Part shown: in pieces, positions 15,545 through 22,798 of the stretch | Layout of the letters: each line of letters starts with the position of its first letter | Position numbering within the stretch: position 1 is the first letter of the stretch | NCBI RefSeq assembly: GCF_002300555.2 | Contig: NZ_NTHN02000049.1 | Coordinates: forward strand, 1 to 41,965 | Length of the DNA: 41,965 nt | Source of the DNA: Alloyangia mangrovi | GTDB taxonomy: Bacteria > Pseudomonadota > Alphaproteobacteria > Rhodobacterales > Rhodobacteraceae | Direction of reading: 5' to 3' | Notes under the pieces: model-generated | Told to the model about the DNA's origin: nothing | The model's database searches: none | Seen by the model: only the letters and a program-made list of their open reading frames with translations | Made by a program: the position numbers and the translations under genes

Positions 15545-15981
15545 GAGCGTCCGTCCTCCCGCAGGCCGTCAAGTTGTCGCTCGATGGCGACCAAGCTGGC
15601 AGCAATGGCCAACGTATCCAGCCGGTCGTAGACCTCCAGCTTGCGCGCCGCGTTGAGCGCACGGGCGATCTGGTTGAGGTTGGCTCCGATACGCGACAGG
15701 GCGACCAAAAGGTCCGGGTCGGCCTCGGGGACCACCTTTCGATGACCGGAGCGCACCAATGGCAACCGCTCGCGAAGCAGCTCAGCCAGCGGACGCCGGG
15801 CGCGGCGGGCTTCCGCCTCAAGGCGCGCCTTCTCCGAAGCAGAGCAGCGGAACGCGATGGTTTCGGTCAAAGGCTCGGCGTATTTGAGCGTCCTGCTCTT
15901 GGCGGGGTTCGAAGGGGCGGCAGGCCCATCGCATGGTCCCGTGTGCAACACGGGTGACCTTGCTGTCTGTCGATCAGTCAC
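15541..15981 (-). CDS. mobC: MobC-like mobilization accessory protein (relaxosome)
   Basis: A 146-aa protein with the layout of MobC/MbeC: a variable N-terminus, a ribbon-helix-helix-like segment (ETIAFRCSASEKARLEAEARRARRPLAELLRERL, about residues 40-73) and the family signature IGANLNQIARALN at 98-110. It would bind oriT and help the relaxase melt the nic region. Both ends overlap neighbours by four bases (repC upstream, mobA downstream), so repC-mobC-mobA are translated as one coupled unit. That leaves no intergenic space for oriT between them, unlike ColE1, where oriT precedes the mob genes. Confidence 0.88.
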   Translation of the reverse strand: MTDRQTARSPVLHTGPCDGPAAPSNPAKSRTLKYAEPLTETIAFRCSASEKARLEAEARRARRPLAELLRERLPLVRSGHRKVVPEADPDLLVALSRIGANLNQIARALNAARKLEVYDRLDTLAIAASLVAIERQLDGLREDGRS

Positions 15982-17060
15982 GGACGCACCTCGCCTGTAT
16001 AGCGTCTTAGTTCAGCCACGAGTGCTGCAATGGCCGCGTCGCCGCGTGTTGTTTTTCGCGCCAATCCGATGAATGCTGCCGCCGGATTGCGCACCGCGAA
16101 GCGGTCATGCCTCTCGCCGTTTCTGTCCGCAATGACCAGGCAGAGCAGCACGCGCAGCTCTCCCAACCGGTCGCGCGCCGCATCCCATTCCAGCCCGGAT
16201 ATCCCCAGCATCTGCGCCCGTTCTCGTGCCGCCAGCGCCAGTGTTCTCATGCTGGGTCGGGCCCCTTCGTCCGCCGCTTCGGCGTAGACCTGAATGACCT
16301 CGGCCATCTCGTCGCTGGCCAACAGACAGACCTGCGCCGGGCTAATCGAAACCGCGGGCTCGGGCCTACAGGTTTCGATTTTTTTATCTCTCTTGGTATC
16401 AGGTCGGACCAAACTGTCCGACGGCGCGGTCTGAACTGTCTGACCGGAGGCGGGTGAAAACTCGGCGAGGATGACCTCCAGCGCGTCGATCAGCGCGGAC
16501 ATCCGACCGGCCTCCCGGACCTCGGAGGGCCGTAGACGCGGGAAGGCCTCACGCGCTGCAATGAGCGCCTTCGGCGCATCGAGGCTGCGAATCTGCCGGA
16601 TCAGATCGTTCAGCCGGTTCCGGTCCTCCTGCAGCCCTTCCGCCGCGCGCGCTGTACGACGGATGCGCGCCAGCAGCTCCGGTGTACGCTCGATGAGCGG
16701 CGCGAAGTTGATGCCGCCCGCCGAGACGATACGGCCGTCCTCGCTGCGCCGTCCGAAACGCCGGCCATTCGCCGCGCCGGTCCGGAGAACCAGCCCGCGC
16801 TCCTCCAGCCGGGTCTCTATTCGCGTGATCCTGCGGATGTGGAAGTTCATGCGATCGGCCAGACCCGCGACGCGCTCCCAGACGGCGCAGATGCGGCCGG
16901 GCAAGAAGTCCTCCGCGCGGGCCAGCCTGAAGACGCAGCGTAGATAGGCCAGATCCTCGTCGCGCAAGCCCAGTTCGGTGCGCAGCTTGGCGAGCATGTC
17001 GAGCAGCTCGAACGGTTTCACGCCTGAGGGGAGGCCGCAGTGGGTCAGAGTGATGCTCAT
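15978..17060 (-). CDS. repC: RepC-like plasmid replication initiator (repABC type, without repAB)
   Basis: A 360-aa protein resembling RepC of alphaproteobacterial plasmids. The N-terminal winged-helix part is GVKPFELLDMLAKLRTELGLRDEDLAYLR and VWERVAGLADRMNFHIRRITRIETRLEERGLVLR, followed by NGRRFGRRSEDGRIVSAGGINFAPL. A linker at about residues 210-245 is variable, and the C-terminal domain (GISGLEWDAARDRLGE, NPAAAFIGLARKTTRG) is typical of the family. It is somewhat shorter than most repABC RepC proteins, and no repA/repB partition genes are present, as expected for an element kept by integration. In repABC plasmids oriV lies inside repC in the AT-rich linker region; a matching tract is seen here. 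The gene lies nearest to attR and heads the mob operon. Confidence 0.85.
   Translation of the reverse strand: MSITLTHCGLPSGVKPFELLDMLAKLRTELGLRDEDLAYLRCVFRLARAEDFLPGRICAVWERVAGLADRMNFHIRRITRIETRLEERGLVLRTGAANGRRFGRRSEDGRIVSAGGINFAPLIERTPELLARIRRTARAAEGLQEDRNRLNDLIRQIRSLDAPKALIAAREAFPRLRPSEVREAGRMSALIDALEVILAEFSPASGQTVQTAPSDSLVRPDTKRDKKIETCRPEPAVSISPAQVCLLASDEMAEVIQVYAEAADEGARPSMRTLALAARERAQMLGISGLEWDAARDRLGELRVLLCLVIADRNGERHDRFAVRNPAAAFIGLARKTTRGDAAIAALVAELRRYTGEVRP
16344..16444. other. Candidate replication origin (oriV-like) inside repC
   Basis: Within the linker-coding part of repC there is a perfect 10-bp inverted repeat (16344-16353 / 16371-16380) running into a T7 tract and an AT-rich stretch. 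It is followed by a perfect 7-bp inverted repeat GTCGGAC (16403-16409) / GTCCGAC (16416-16422) and a near-identical 11-bp direct repeat AACTGTCYGAC at 16412 and 16434, 22 bp apart, two helical turns. Established repABC origins sit in this part of repC. The repeats are seen; origin function is inferred. Confidence 0.5.
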
Positions 17061-17272
17061 GGCGCCACCCCAACACTTGCAGCAAAGGAGGCGGCGGAGT
17101 ATGCTGCCGGAAGATCTACTTTTGTGTTGCCGTCGGTGGAAGTTGCAGCTTCCCCGGCGGTTTTTCTTTGCCTGAAAGCCATTCCAGCGCGTTTCGCAGA
17201 GTCATGGTTCGTTCTACCTATGTCTTGCGAAATTTTTCGACCAACCATCTGATTAGACGTATTATTCGTCGA

Positions 17273-17330
17273 ATTTAGGTTCTGGCGCCGCAAGGCGTGG
17301 GGGTTCAAGTCCCTTCACCCGCACCATTTT
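17273..17330 (+). repeat. attR: displaced 3' end of tRNA-Leu
   Basis: A 58-bp copy of the tRNA 3' end (anticodon loop to CCA and TTTT) with variable loop GCAA and T-loop TTCAAG. It lacks the 5' half of the tRNA and so is not a functional gene. It marks the far end of the element and is probably the original chromosomal 3' end. Confidence 0.88.
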
Positions 17331-17553
17331 CCTCGGTTCTCTAGGCAAGACCGGCCAGCGTCACGGCTCTATGGATCACCTCTGCAGGGGACCCGTCGCG
17401 CATTAAGAGAATATTTCCTTTCTTCGGCCAAAGATGGATCTCGCGGTAATCGATATCGGCCGCAGTTCCCTTTGCGCTGCCCGGCAGGCGAAGCGATTAT
17501 TGGGGCTTGTGGCAGACCATGGTGCGTAGTGTCGCCCACCAACTGGCGCGACT

Positions 17554-18633
17554 ATGGCAAGAGAGGAGGTTCATGTGCTGCGACAGTGGAGTCCAACGAT
17601 CGCTGACCGCGCTGCCGGCCGCGACAACAATTTCAATCTTCTTAGGATGTTGGCGGCGATCGGGGTGCTAATTTCGCACGCCTATCCGATCAGCCTCGGC
17701 ACGGGCGCCGAGGAGCCCTTGGCGGCTGTGCTGAGAGGATGGTCGCTGGGCACGCTCTGCGTGATGACCTTCTTTGCGATCTCGGGGTTCTTTATCGCCC
17801 GCAGTTTCGCGACAAAAGCCTCGGTGAGCGACTTCCTGCGCGCCCGGGCTCTGCGAATCTTTCCGGCGCTGGCCGTCGTCCTGGGATTGACGGTGCTCGC
17901 AGGCGCGGGGCTGACCCATGCCCCGGCCGGCATCTACCTGGGTGCGGCGCCGGGCTATGTTCTGCACAATATGTCCCTGTTCTTCCTGCACTATGAACTG
18001 CCGGGCGTCTTCGAGGCCAACCCCTACGGACCGGCAATCAATGGCTCGCTCTGGACGCTCAACTACGAAGTCCTGTGCTACCTCGGCGTGATCTTCTGCG
18101 GTCTCCTCGGGCTGCTCGCGCGCCCGCGCCTCTTCGTGCTCGGGGTCGCCTGCGTCGGGGCGTGCTGGACACTCACGGCGGCGAGTGATCTTCATCCACG
18201 CCTGCCCGCGCTGGCGAGCCTGGCGCTGCCCTTTTCGGCCGGAATGGGGCTTTGGGTCTGGCGCGAGAAAATCCCGCTTTCACCGTGGCTTGCGGCGACC
18301 GGTGCCGGGATTGCGGCAATGTCTTGGTCGACCTCGTTCTTCCACCCACTTCTCGGCGTGGCATGGAGTTATGCGGTCTTCGTCCTTGGCTACGCGCGGC
18401 TGCCACGGCTGCAGGCCTACAACCGCCTGGGGGACTATTCCTACGGAACCTATCTCTATGCCTTCCCGGTGCAGCAGGTCCTGGCCTGGACCGGCATCAT
18501 GCTGCCGCTCTGGAACATGGCTTTGGCGCTGCCGGCGACACTCATGCTTGCGGCTTTGTCTTGGCACCTAGTCGAGTCGCCGGCATTGAAATGGAAAGGA
18601 GGCGCGTCGAAAGGACTGGCCACGGCAGGGTGA
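17554..18633 (+). CDS. Acyltransferase family 3 (OafA/YrhL-like) membrane protein
   Basis: A 359-aa integral membrane protein with about ten hydrophobic segments. Family signatures: NNFNLLRMLAAIGVLISHAYP with the conserved His near residue 42, VMTFFAISGFFIARSF, INGSLWTLNYEVLCY and a late GDYSYGTYLYAFPVQQ. Such enzymes move acetyl or other acyl groups to sugars of O-antigen, exopolysaccharide or other glycans at the cytoplasmic membrane. The start at 17554 has a poor Shine-Dalgarno, but no better in-frame choice lies before the first conserved block. It is the first gene after the element on the chromosome side and stands alone; the substrate cannot be told. Confidence 0.88.
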   Translation: MAREEVHVLRQWSPTIADRAAGRDNNFNLLRMLAAIGVLISHAYPISLGTGAEEPLAAVLRGWSLGTLCVMTFFAISGFFIARSFATKASVSDFLRARALRIFPALAVVLGLTVLAGAGLTHAPAGIYLGAAPGYVLHNMSLFFLHYELPGVFEANPYGPAINGSLWTLNYEVLCYLGVIFCGLLGLLARPRLFVLGVACVGACWTLTAASDLHPRLPALASLALPFSAGMGLWVWREKIPLSPWLAATGAGIAAMSWSTSFFHPLLGVAWSYAVFVLGYARLPRLQAYNRLGDYSYGTYLYAFPVQQVLAWTGIMLPLWNMALALPATLMLAALSWHLVESPALKWKGGASKGLATAG

Positions 18634-19603
18634 AAGTCTGGATGGCCGCAGGCGTGTGCTGATCCGCACCACCGGCGGCGGGGGCTATCGCAGTCGCATC
18701 AACATCAGCTCGGTGAAGATGGAACGTGCCTGCTTTGTGAGCGCCTGGGACAGGGGGCTCTATGTAGAGGTGAAGGTCTCGCCACAGCATCTAGGTCTTC
18801 TGATTTCTCCCGATTGATTGGCGCAGAAATCTTGGCAACCGAGAGGTGAGAAAGCTGGACGGAATCGCTCGTGTGACCCAACGTCAAATTGGTCCGTGAG
18901 TGGACTGACATGCCTGACGATCCTTTGGCGCAACTTGCCGGAATTTCCCGGTGCCAGGGGGAAGGGCGTTACTTATGCAAAAGACCTTTTGTAATACCAG
19001 TTGCCCCGGGTTTGGAAAATCTTTCCATTTTCCGGGGCTTTTGGGCTGCGTCGCTTCCCCCACGGTTTCCGACCCAACGGTACGGTGAGACTGCGCAAGT
19101 GCCCATGACGGCGATCCCTCGACCGGTTGCAAAGGCCCCGGTTCGCTTGGGCAGCGTGTAGCCTGACTGGTCGAGGGGATGGCTTTTGCAGACGGCTGGC
19201 ACAGCGATGTCCAGCGTCACACACAGGATTCACCGGATCGTGCCTGCTGCCGGATCTTCGCGCCGAGGATATCCATCGATTCGATCTCCGGGACGCTGGC
19301 GGTGTTTGCGTGGCTGCCGAACCTCGGAAAAAGGCGGGTGGCGACGTCATCTGGCTGGCGGGAGATCGATAGCTGGCTGGCGTGCGGGCTGGCTCGCTGT
19401 CTTGCGATCTGCATAACCCTCTGTCGGGTGCGACGCAAGAGGAGAAGCGAAAAAAACATTGAAAAATCATATAGTTGAGAAATTTTGTCGGATTCTGCTG
19501 GCTCGAACATCGGTGGCATCGGGTGCGACGGCTTTGCCGAGGCACGAACCCGACCAACGCCTTTCCAGGCGGGCAAAATTCCTGATTGGACAGGCGCAGG
19601 GGG
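18634..19603. other. 970-bp stretch without a convincing gene
   Basis: I find no frame here with family resemblance. One frame after the acyltransferase, read from GTG 18656 to a stop near 18816, gives a 53-residue peptide with normal composition (INISSVKMERACFVSAWDRG), possibly a gene remnant. Two stem-loops are visible: a 7-bp stem GGAAAAT/ATTTTCC (19014-19020/19027-19033) inside a CCCC/GGGG clamp, and a perfect 9-bp stem at 19116-19124/19169-19177. The stretch near 19440-19500 is AT-rich. The long antisense frame 18973-19665 has the composition of noise. Confidence 0.5.
19116..19177. other. Long-range stem (9 bp, 44-nt loop), possible structured RNA
   Basis: CCCTCGACC at 19116-19124 pairs perfectly with GGTCGAGGG at 19169-19177. 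The enclosed loop is GC-rich and could fold further. No known RNA family is recognised; this is a weak candidate for a small RNA or a remnant of mobile DNA. Confidence 0.25.
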
Positions 19604-20495
19604 TCAGGCGAAGGCGTGGTCCACGGCGGCGTTTTCCGCGGCGCCTTCTGCCGGACCGGATGCAAAGCTGGCGACGGTGACCGGCGGCACCGCTTCCGGG
19701 AAGTGGTAGACCGCGTTGACGCAGAAGGGGCCGCCGCCGGAATGGCCGAGCGCGCGCCCGGCGGTCCCGGCCCGGCCGTTCATCAGCCCGAGCGAATAGC
19801 CGCAATCGGTCCAGGGTCGGCCCTCGATCGGGCCGCCGAGGGGGTGGCGCCGAAGCATTTGCTCGAGGGTGGCAGGGGAGAGCAGGGCGCCCGAGAAGAG
19901 CGCTTGCAACAGGCGTGCGGCATCGAGTCCGGTGCCGGTGAGGCAGCCGTGGTAGACCCAGCCCGGGTGGTAGCCCTGTGCCTCGGGCCAGTGGACGCGG
20001 GCGAAATCGGCGCGGCGTGCGGCGAGGGCAATGCTCTGCAGGCCAAGTGGCCGGGTGATCGCCTCGGCGAGCAGGGCCGCGAAGGGTTGACCGGCGGCCT
20101 CCTCGATGCGCTCGCGCACCAGCATGTAGCCGAGGTTGGAATAGGCCCAGCCGCGACCCGGCGCGAAGCGTAGCCCCTGCGCCATCGTGGCCGCGTAGAG
20201 ATGGTCGCGGGGCCAGGGCTCCTCATTCGCGGCAACCGCATCGCGATAGGCCGGCAGGGCGCAATACTCGGGCAGCCCCGCCGTGTGATCCAGCAGTTGG
20301 CGCAGGGTGAAGGCCTCGCCGGCGCGGGGGGGTGTCGAGCCGCAGCTTCCCGGCCTCGACCAGCTTCAGGGCGCAGACCGCCAGCACGGTCTTGGTGAAG
20401 CTCCAGTAGGGGAAGATCTCGGCCCCGCTGCCACCGCGCACCTCGGCGGCAGTGCCGGTCAGCCGGCAGGTGAAGGCGGGCGGGTTCGGGTCCAT
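19604..20495 (-). pseudogene. Beta-lactamase-family serine hydrolase, apparent +1 frameshift in a C7 run
   Basis: Penicillin-binding-protein/class C beta-lactamase-like hydrolase. From ATG 20495 the frame reads FPYWSFTKTVLAVCALKLVEAGKLRLDTPP, with the SxxK motif SFTK. At the G7 run 20326-20332 (C7 on the coding strand) it breaks. With one base removed it continues as AGEAFTLRQLLDHTAGLPEY, then WAYSNLGYMLV (YxN motif) and GHSGGG (third motif), ending at 19604 with about 296 aa, a normal length. No signal peptide is seen. It could be an esterase, a DD-peptidase-like enzyme or an amidase; substrate unknown. It is divergent from fabG. The break is probably a sequencing error, since all three active-site motifs are preserved. 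Confidence 0.82.
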
Positions 20496-20626
20496 GCGGC
20501 GGGCATAACACGGCAGCGGCAGGCGGGACAGGGATGCGCGCCCGGGGCGGTGGCCCTTGCTCGAAGGCGGCTGGGATGCCATATCGCCCGGAACGATTTT
20601 CGGCAAAGCAGAGGGGCACGGGCCTT

Positions 20627-21364
20627 ATGTTCGATCTGACGGGAAAAAACGCGCTGATCACCGGCGCTTCGGGCGGCATCGGCGGCGCCATCGCCAAGGC
20701 ACTGCACGAGGCAGGGGCGACGGTGGGGCTCTCGGGCACCCGCGAGGCGCCACTGCAGGAGCTGGCGGCGGAACTTGGCGAGCGCGCCTTCGTGCTGCCC
20801 TGCAACCTTTCCGACCCCGAGGCCGTGGCGGCGTTGCCGAAGCAGGCGGCAGACGCGATGGGCTCGGTGGACATCCTGGTGAACAACGCCGGCATCACCC
20901 GCGACAACCTCTTCATGCGCATGTCGGATGACGAGTGGCAGCAGGTGCTCGACGTCAACCTCACCGCCACCTTCAAGCTCTGCAAGGGCGTGCTGCGCGG
21001 CATGATGAAGGCGCGCTGGGGCCGCATCGTGAACATCTCTTCGATCGTCGGCGCCACCGGCAACCCGGGCCAGGGCAACTACGCCGCGGCCAAGGCAGGT
21101 CTTGTCGGCATGACCAAGTCGCTGGCCTATGAGGTCGCCTCGCGCGGGATCACCGCCAACGCCGTGGCACCGGGCTTCATCGAGACGGCGATGACCGACA
21201 AGCTGAACGACGACCAGAAAGCCGGCATCATGGGGCAGATCCCCGCGGGCCGCATGGGCACCGCAGAAGAAATTGCCGCGGCAGTGCTCTATCTTTCCAG
21301 CCAGGAAGCTGCTTATGTCACAGGCGCGACGCTGCATGTGAACGGCGGTATGGCAATGCTCTGA
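20627..21364 (+). CDS. fabG: 3-oxoacyl-[acyl-carrier-protein] reductase
   Basis: NADPH-dependent short-chain dehydrogenase that reduces 3-oxoacyl-ACP in fatty-acid elongation, 245 aa. Cofactor motif TGASGGIG at 12-19 and NNAG at 86-89. The catalytic tetrad is Asn111, Ser138/139, Tyr152 and Lys156 (GNYAAAKAG). The C-terminus ends GATLHVNGGMAML, as in typical FabG. The start at 20627 matches the family N-terminus MFDLTGKNALITG; a longer frame from 20534 would add unrelated residues. acpP follows 219 bp downstream, the usual fab order, but fabD is not upstream and fabF is not downstream within this window. Confidence 0.95.
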   Translation: MFDLTGKNALITGASGGIGGAIAKALHEAGATVGLSGTREAPLQELAAELGERAFVLPCNLSDPEAVAALPKQAADAMGSVDILVNNAGITRDNLFMRMSDDEWQQVLDVNLTATFKLCKGVLRGMMKARWGRIVNISSIVGATGNPGQGNYAAAKAGLVGMTKSLAYEVASRGITANAVAPGFIETAMTDKLNDDQKAGIMGQIPAGRMGTAEEIAAAVLYLSSQEAAYVTGATLHVNGGMAML

Positions 21365-21394
21365 CCACGCGCCCTAGGGTGCGGCGGAAAGCGT

Positions 21395-21422
21395 TTGCCA
21401 TCCTGCGTGCTTATGCTATAGG
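21395..21422 (+). promoter_or_regulatory. Candidate promoter of acpP
   Basis: TTGCCA (21395-21400) and TATAGG (21417-21422) are spaced by 16 bp, a plausible sigma-70 promoter giving a leader of about 155 nt before acpP. ACP is needed in much greater amounts than FabG, which fits a separate promoter. Confidence 0.4.
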
Positions 21423-21583
21423 CGCGCAGGAACTTTGATCGGGTTGGTGCAGTCGCGCCGGCCTGGTCTTTCCCGGGTCTTCCGGGGTTACGTTGCCCGG
21501 TTCCGGGCGGATTGAGCAGCCACCCCGCTGGGGCAAGGGCAAAGACGGGTCGAGAGACCCAGACACATTGTGAGGACAGAAGA

Positions 21584-21817
21584 ATGAGCGATATCCCTGA
21601 TCGCGTGCGCAAGATCGTGGTTGAGCACCTGGGCGTTGAAGAGGACAAGGTGACCGAGAGCGCCTCCTTCATCGACGATCTGGGCGCAGACAGCCTCGAC
21701 ACCGTGGAACTGGTCATGGCCTTCGAAGAAGAGTTCGGCATCGAGATCCCCGATGACGCAGCCGAGACCATCCAGACCTTCGGCGACGCGGTGAAGTTCA
21801 TCAAGGAAGCCTCCTGA
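21584..21817 (+). CDS. acpP: Acyl carrier protein
   Basis: A 77-aa acidic protein that carries acyl chains on a 4'-phosphopantetheine arm in fatty-acid synthesis. The modified Ser37 lies in [18 protein letters not shown], the universal DSL motif, and the rest ([37 protein letters not shown]) is standard for alphaproteobacterial AcpP. The start has GAGGA upstream (TGAGGACAGAAGAATG); the longer frame from 21512 is not coding. A strong terminator follows at 21848-21870. The downstream gene is yaeQ rather than fabF. Confidence 0.97.
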   Translation: MSDIPDRVRKIVVEHLGVEEDKVTESASFIDDLGADSLDTVELVMAFEEEFGIEIPDDAAETIQTFGDAVKFIKEAS

Positions 21818-21847
21818 GCTTTTCCGACTCCCTGACCGGAGTTGCGG

Positions 21848-21870
21848 ACGGCGCCCCTAGGGGGCGCCGT
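21848..21870 (+). terminator. Strong hairpin after acpP
   Basis: A perfect 10-bp stem (ACGGCGCCCC at 21848-21857 with GGGGCGCCGT at 21861-21870) and a 3-base loop lies 30 bp after acpP and is followed by a T-rich stretch. A rho-independent-like terminator is the simplest reading. Confidence 0.7.
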
Positions 21871-22060
21871 TCTGCGTTTCCGGACCTCGGCATCGCCCGT
21901 GACGGGCCGAAGCGGGCGCAGAGCATCGACCTGCTGGCATGGGCCAACCCGTGTGGCGAATCCAACGTCCCGCATTTTGTTCGAGGAGCTTGCGCTATCG
22001 CCTTTCACAAAGCTCCCGGATCCACTAGGCAGCGCAATCGTCGCGAGTGAGGGACCTGTC

Positions 22061-22606
22061 ATGGCGCAAAAATCCACCATCTACAAAGTCGAGCTATCCG
22101 TTTCGGACATGGATCGTCACTACTACGAGACGCACAAGCTGACCGTCGCGAAGCACCCTTCGGAAACCGACGAGCGGCTGATGGTGCGCCTGCTGGCCTT
22201 TGCGCTCAATGCCGGTGAACACCTGGAGCTCACCAAGGGCCTGTCGACCGATGACGAGCCCGACATCTGGCAAAAGAGCCTGAGCGGCGAGCTGGACCTC
22301 TGGGTGGCCCTGGGGCTTCCGAGCGACAAGGTCGTACGCCAGTCCTGCGGCAAGGCCGGCAAGGTGGTCGTCTACGCCTATGGCGGCAGGCCCGCCGAGG
22401 TCTGGTGGGACAAGATCAAGGGCACGACCACCCGGTTCGACAATCTGCAGGTCACCAGCTTCTCGGAGGAGGCGACGCGTGATCTGGCCGGACTGGCAAG
22501 CCGCTCGATGTAGCTGCAGGTCAATATCCAGGACGGCGATGTCATGGTCAGCGCGGAGGATCGCATCGTCTACGTGACCCCGGTCACATGGAAGGACGTC
22601 GCATAG
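22061..22606 (+). pseudogene. yaeQ: YaeQ family protein interrupted by an in-frame amber stop
   Basis: The frame from ATG 22061 begins MAQKSTIYKVELSVSDMDRHYYETHKLTVAKHPSE, clear YaeQ family, with ALNAGEHLELTKGLSTDDEPDIW and WDKIKGTTTRFDNLQVTSFSEE. It stops at TAG 22511-22513 (codon 151). In the same frame the protein simply continues as LQVNIQDGDVMVSAEDRIVYVTPVTWKDVA to a second TAG at 22604-22606. That gives 181 aa, the normal YaeQ length, and YaeQ proteins commonly have Gln-rich residues at this place. TAG differs from CAG (Gln) by one C-to-T change. So the gene carries a nonsense mutation or a base-call error; no frame shift is involved. YaeQ has a PD-(D/E)XK-like fold, cellular role unclear. 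Confidence 0.85.
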
Positions 22607-22642
22607 CGGGCAGTCGCTCCGAGGGCCGACATCGGTGGCGCA

Positions 22643-22703
22643 GGGGGCGCTGCCCCCTCGCCGCTGCGCGGCTCACCCCCGGCGTATTTGAAAAGAGAAG
22701 AAG
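22643..22703 (+). repeat. REP-like intergenic repeat, copy A
   Basis: Order: GGGGGCGCTGCCCCC hairpin (22643-22657), a second small hairpin with loop TGC (22660-22672), CCCCC, then GGCGTATTTG and AGAAGAA. The same order occurs at 39132-39190. The stem of the second hairpin differs in sequence but is kept in pairing, so structure seems to be conserved. It lies just behind yaeQ. Confidence 0.65.
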
Positions 22704-22745
22704 GGCCCAAGGTGCGACCGGGGCCCTTCTTCTTTTTCCAAATAC
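22684..22745. terminator. Bidirectional terminator-like hairpin between convergent genes
   Basis: The 25-base arms 22684-22708 and 22721-22745 pair with 23 of 25 matches around a 12-base loop and include the perfect core GAAGAAGGGCCC. The arms end in A/T-rich runs on both sides, so either strand could terminate. It separates yaeQ (plus) from the ThDP enzyme operon (minus). Confidence 0.7.
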
Positions 22746-22792
22746 CCCCTGCCCGGCGGCGGGTCCGGGCGCGCCGCCGGGCAGGGGGGTAT
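22742..22792 (-). terminator. GC-rich hairpin at the end of the catabolic operon
   Basis: Arms of about 20 bases (22742-22761 and 22772-22792) pair perfectly apart from one bulged G and close with ATA/TAT. It starts seven bases after the stop of the ThDP enzyme and overlaps the previous hairpin by four bases, so the two structures exclude each other only at the edge. Confidence 0.6.
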
Positions 22793-22798
22793 GCAAGC

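Larger units (their letters stand above)
796..17330. mobile_element. Integrative mobilizable element (about 16.5 kb) in tRNA-Leu, carrying a type I RM/HEPN-MNT defence operon
   Basis: The element is bounded by the tRNA direct repeats at 796-852 and 17273-17330. An integrase reads into the tRNA end, while a mobC-mobA block and a repC-like gene lie at the other end. It carries mobilization genes but no type IV secretion genes, so it fits a mobilizable rather than self-conjugative element. The presence of repC suggests an integrated plasmid or a replicating circular form. Cargo is the defence operon 2719-11741 and three minus-strand genes 11881-13624. The 212 bp between repC and attR (17061-17272) hold no gene; they are locally AT-rich next to attR and include the small palindrome CGAAATTTTTCG. 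No oriT could be recognised. Confidence 0.85.

Noticed and set aside
17061-17272. oriT in the region upstream of repC
   Set aside because: ColE1-type oriT would be expected near the mob genes, but no ColE1- or RSF1010-like nic sequence is found here, only short palindromes. No position could be supported.
18973-19665. 230-codon antisense frame
   Set aside because: Composition is Arg/Ser/Pro-rich without family resemblance, no ribosome site, and it overlaps the end of the serine hydrolase.
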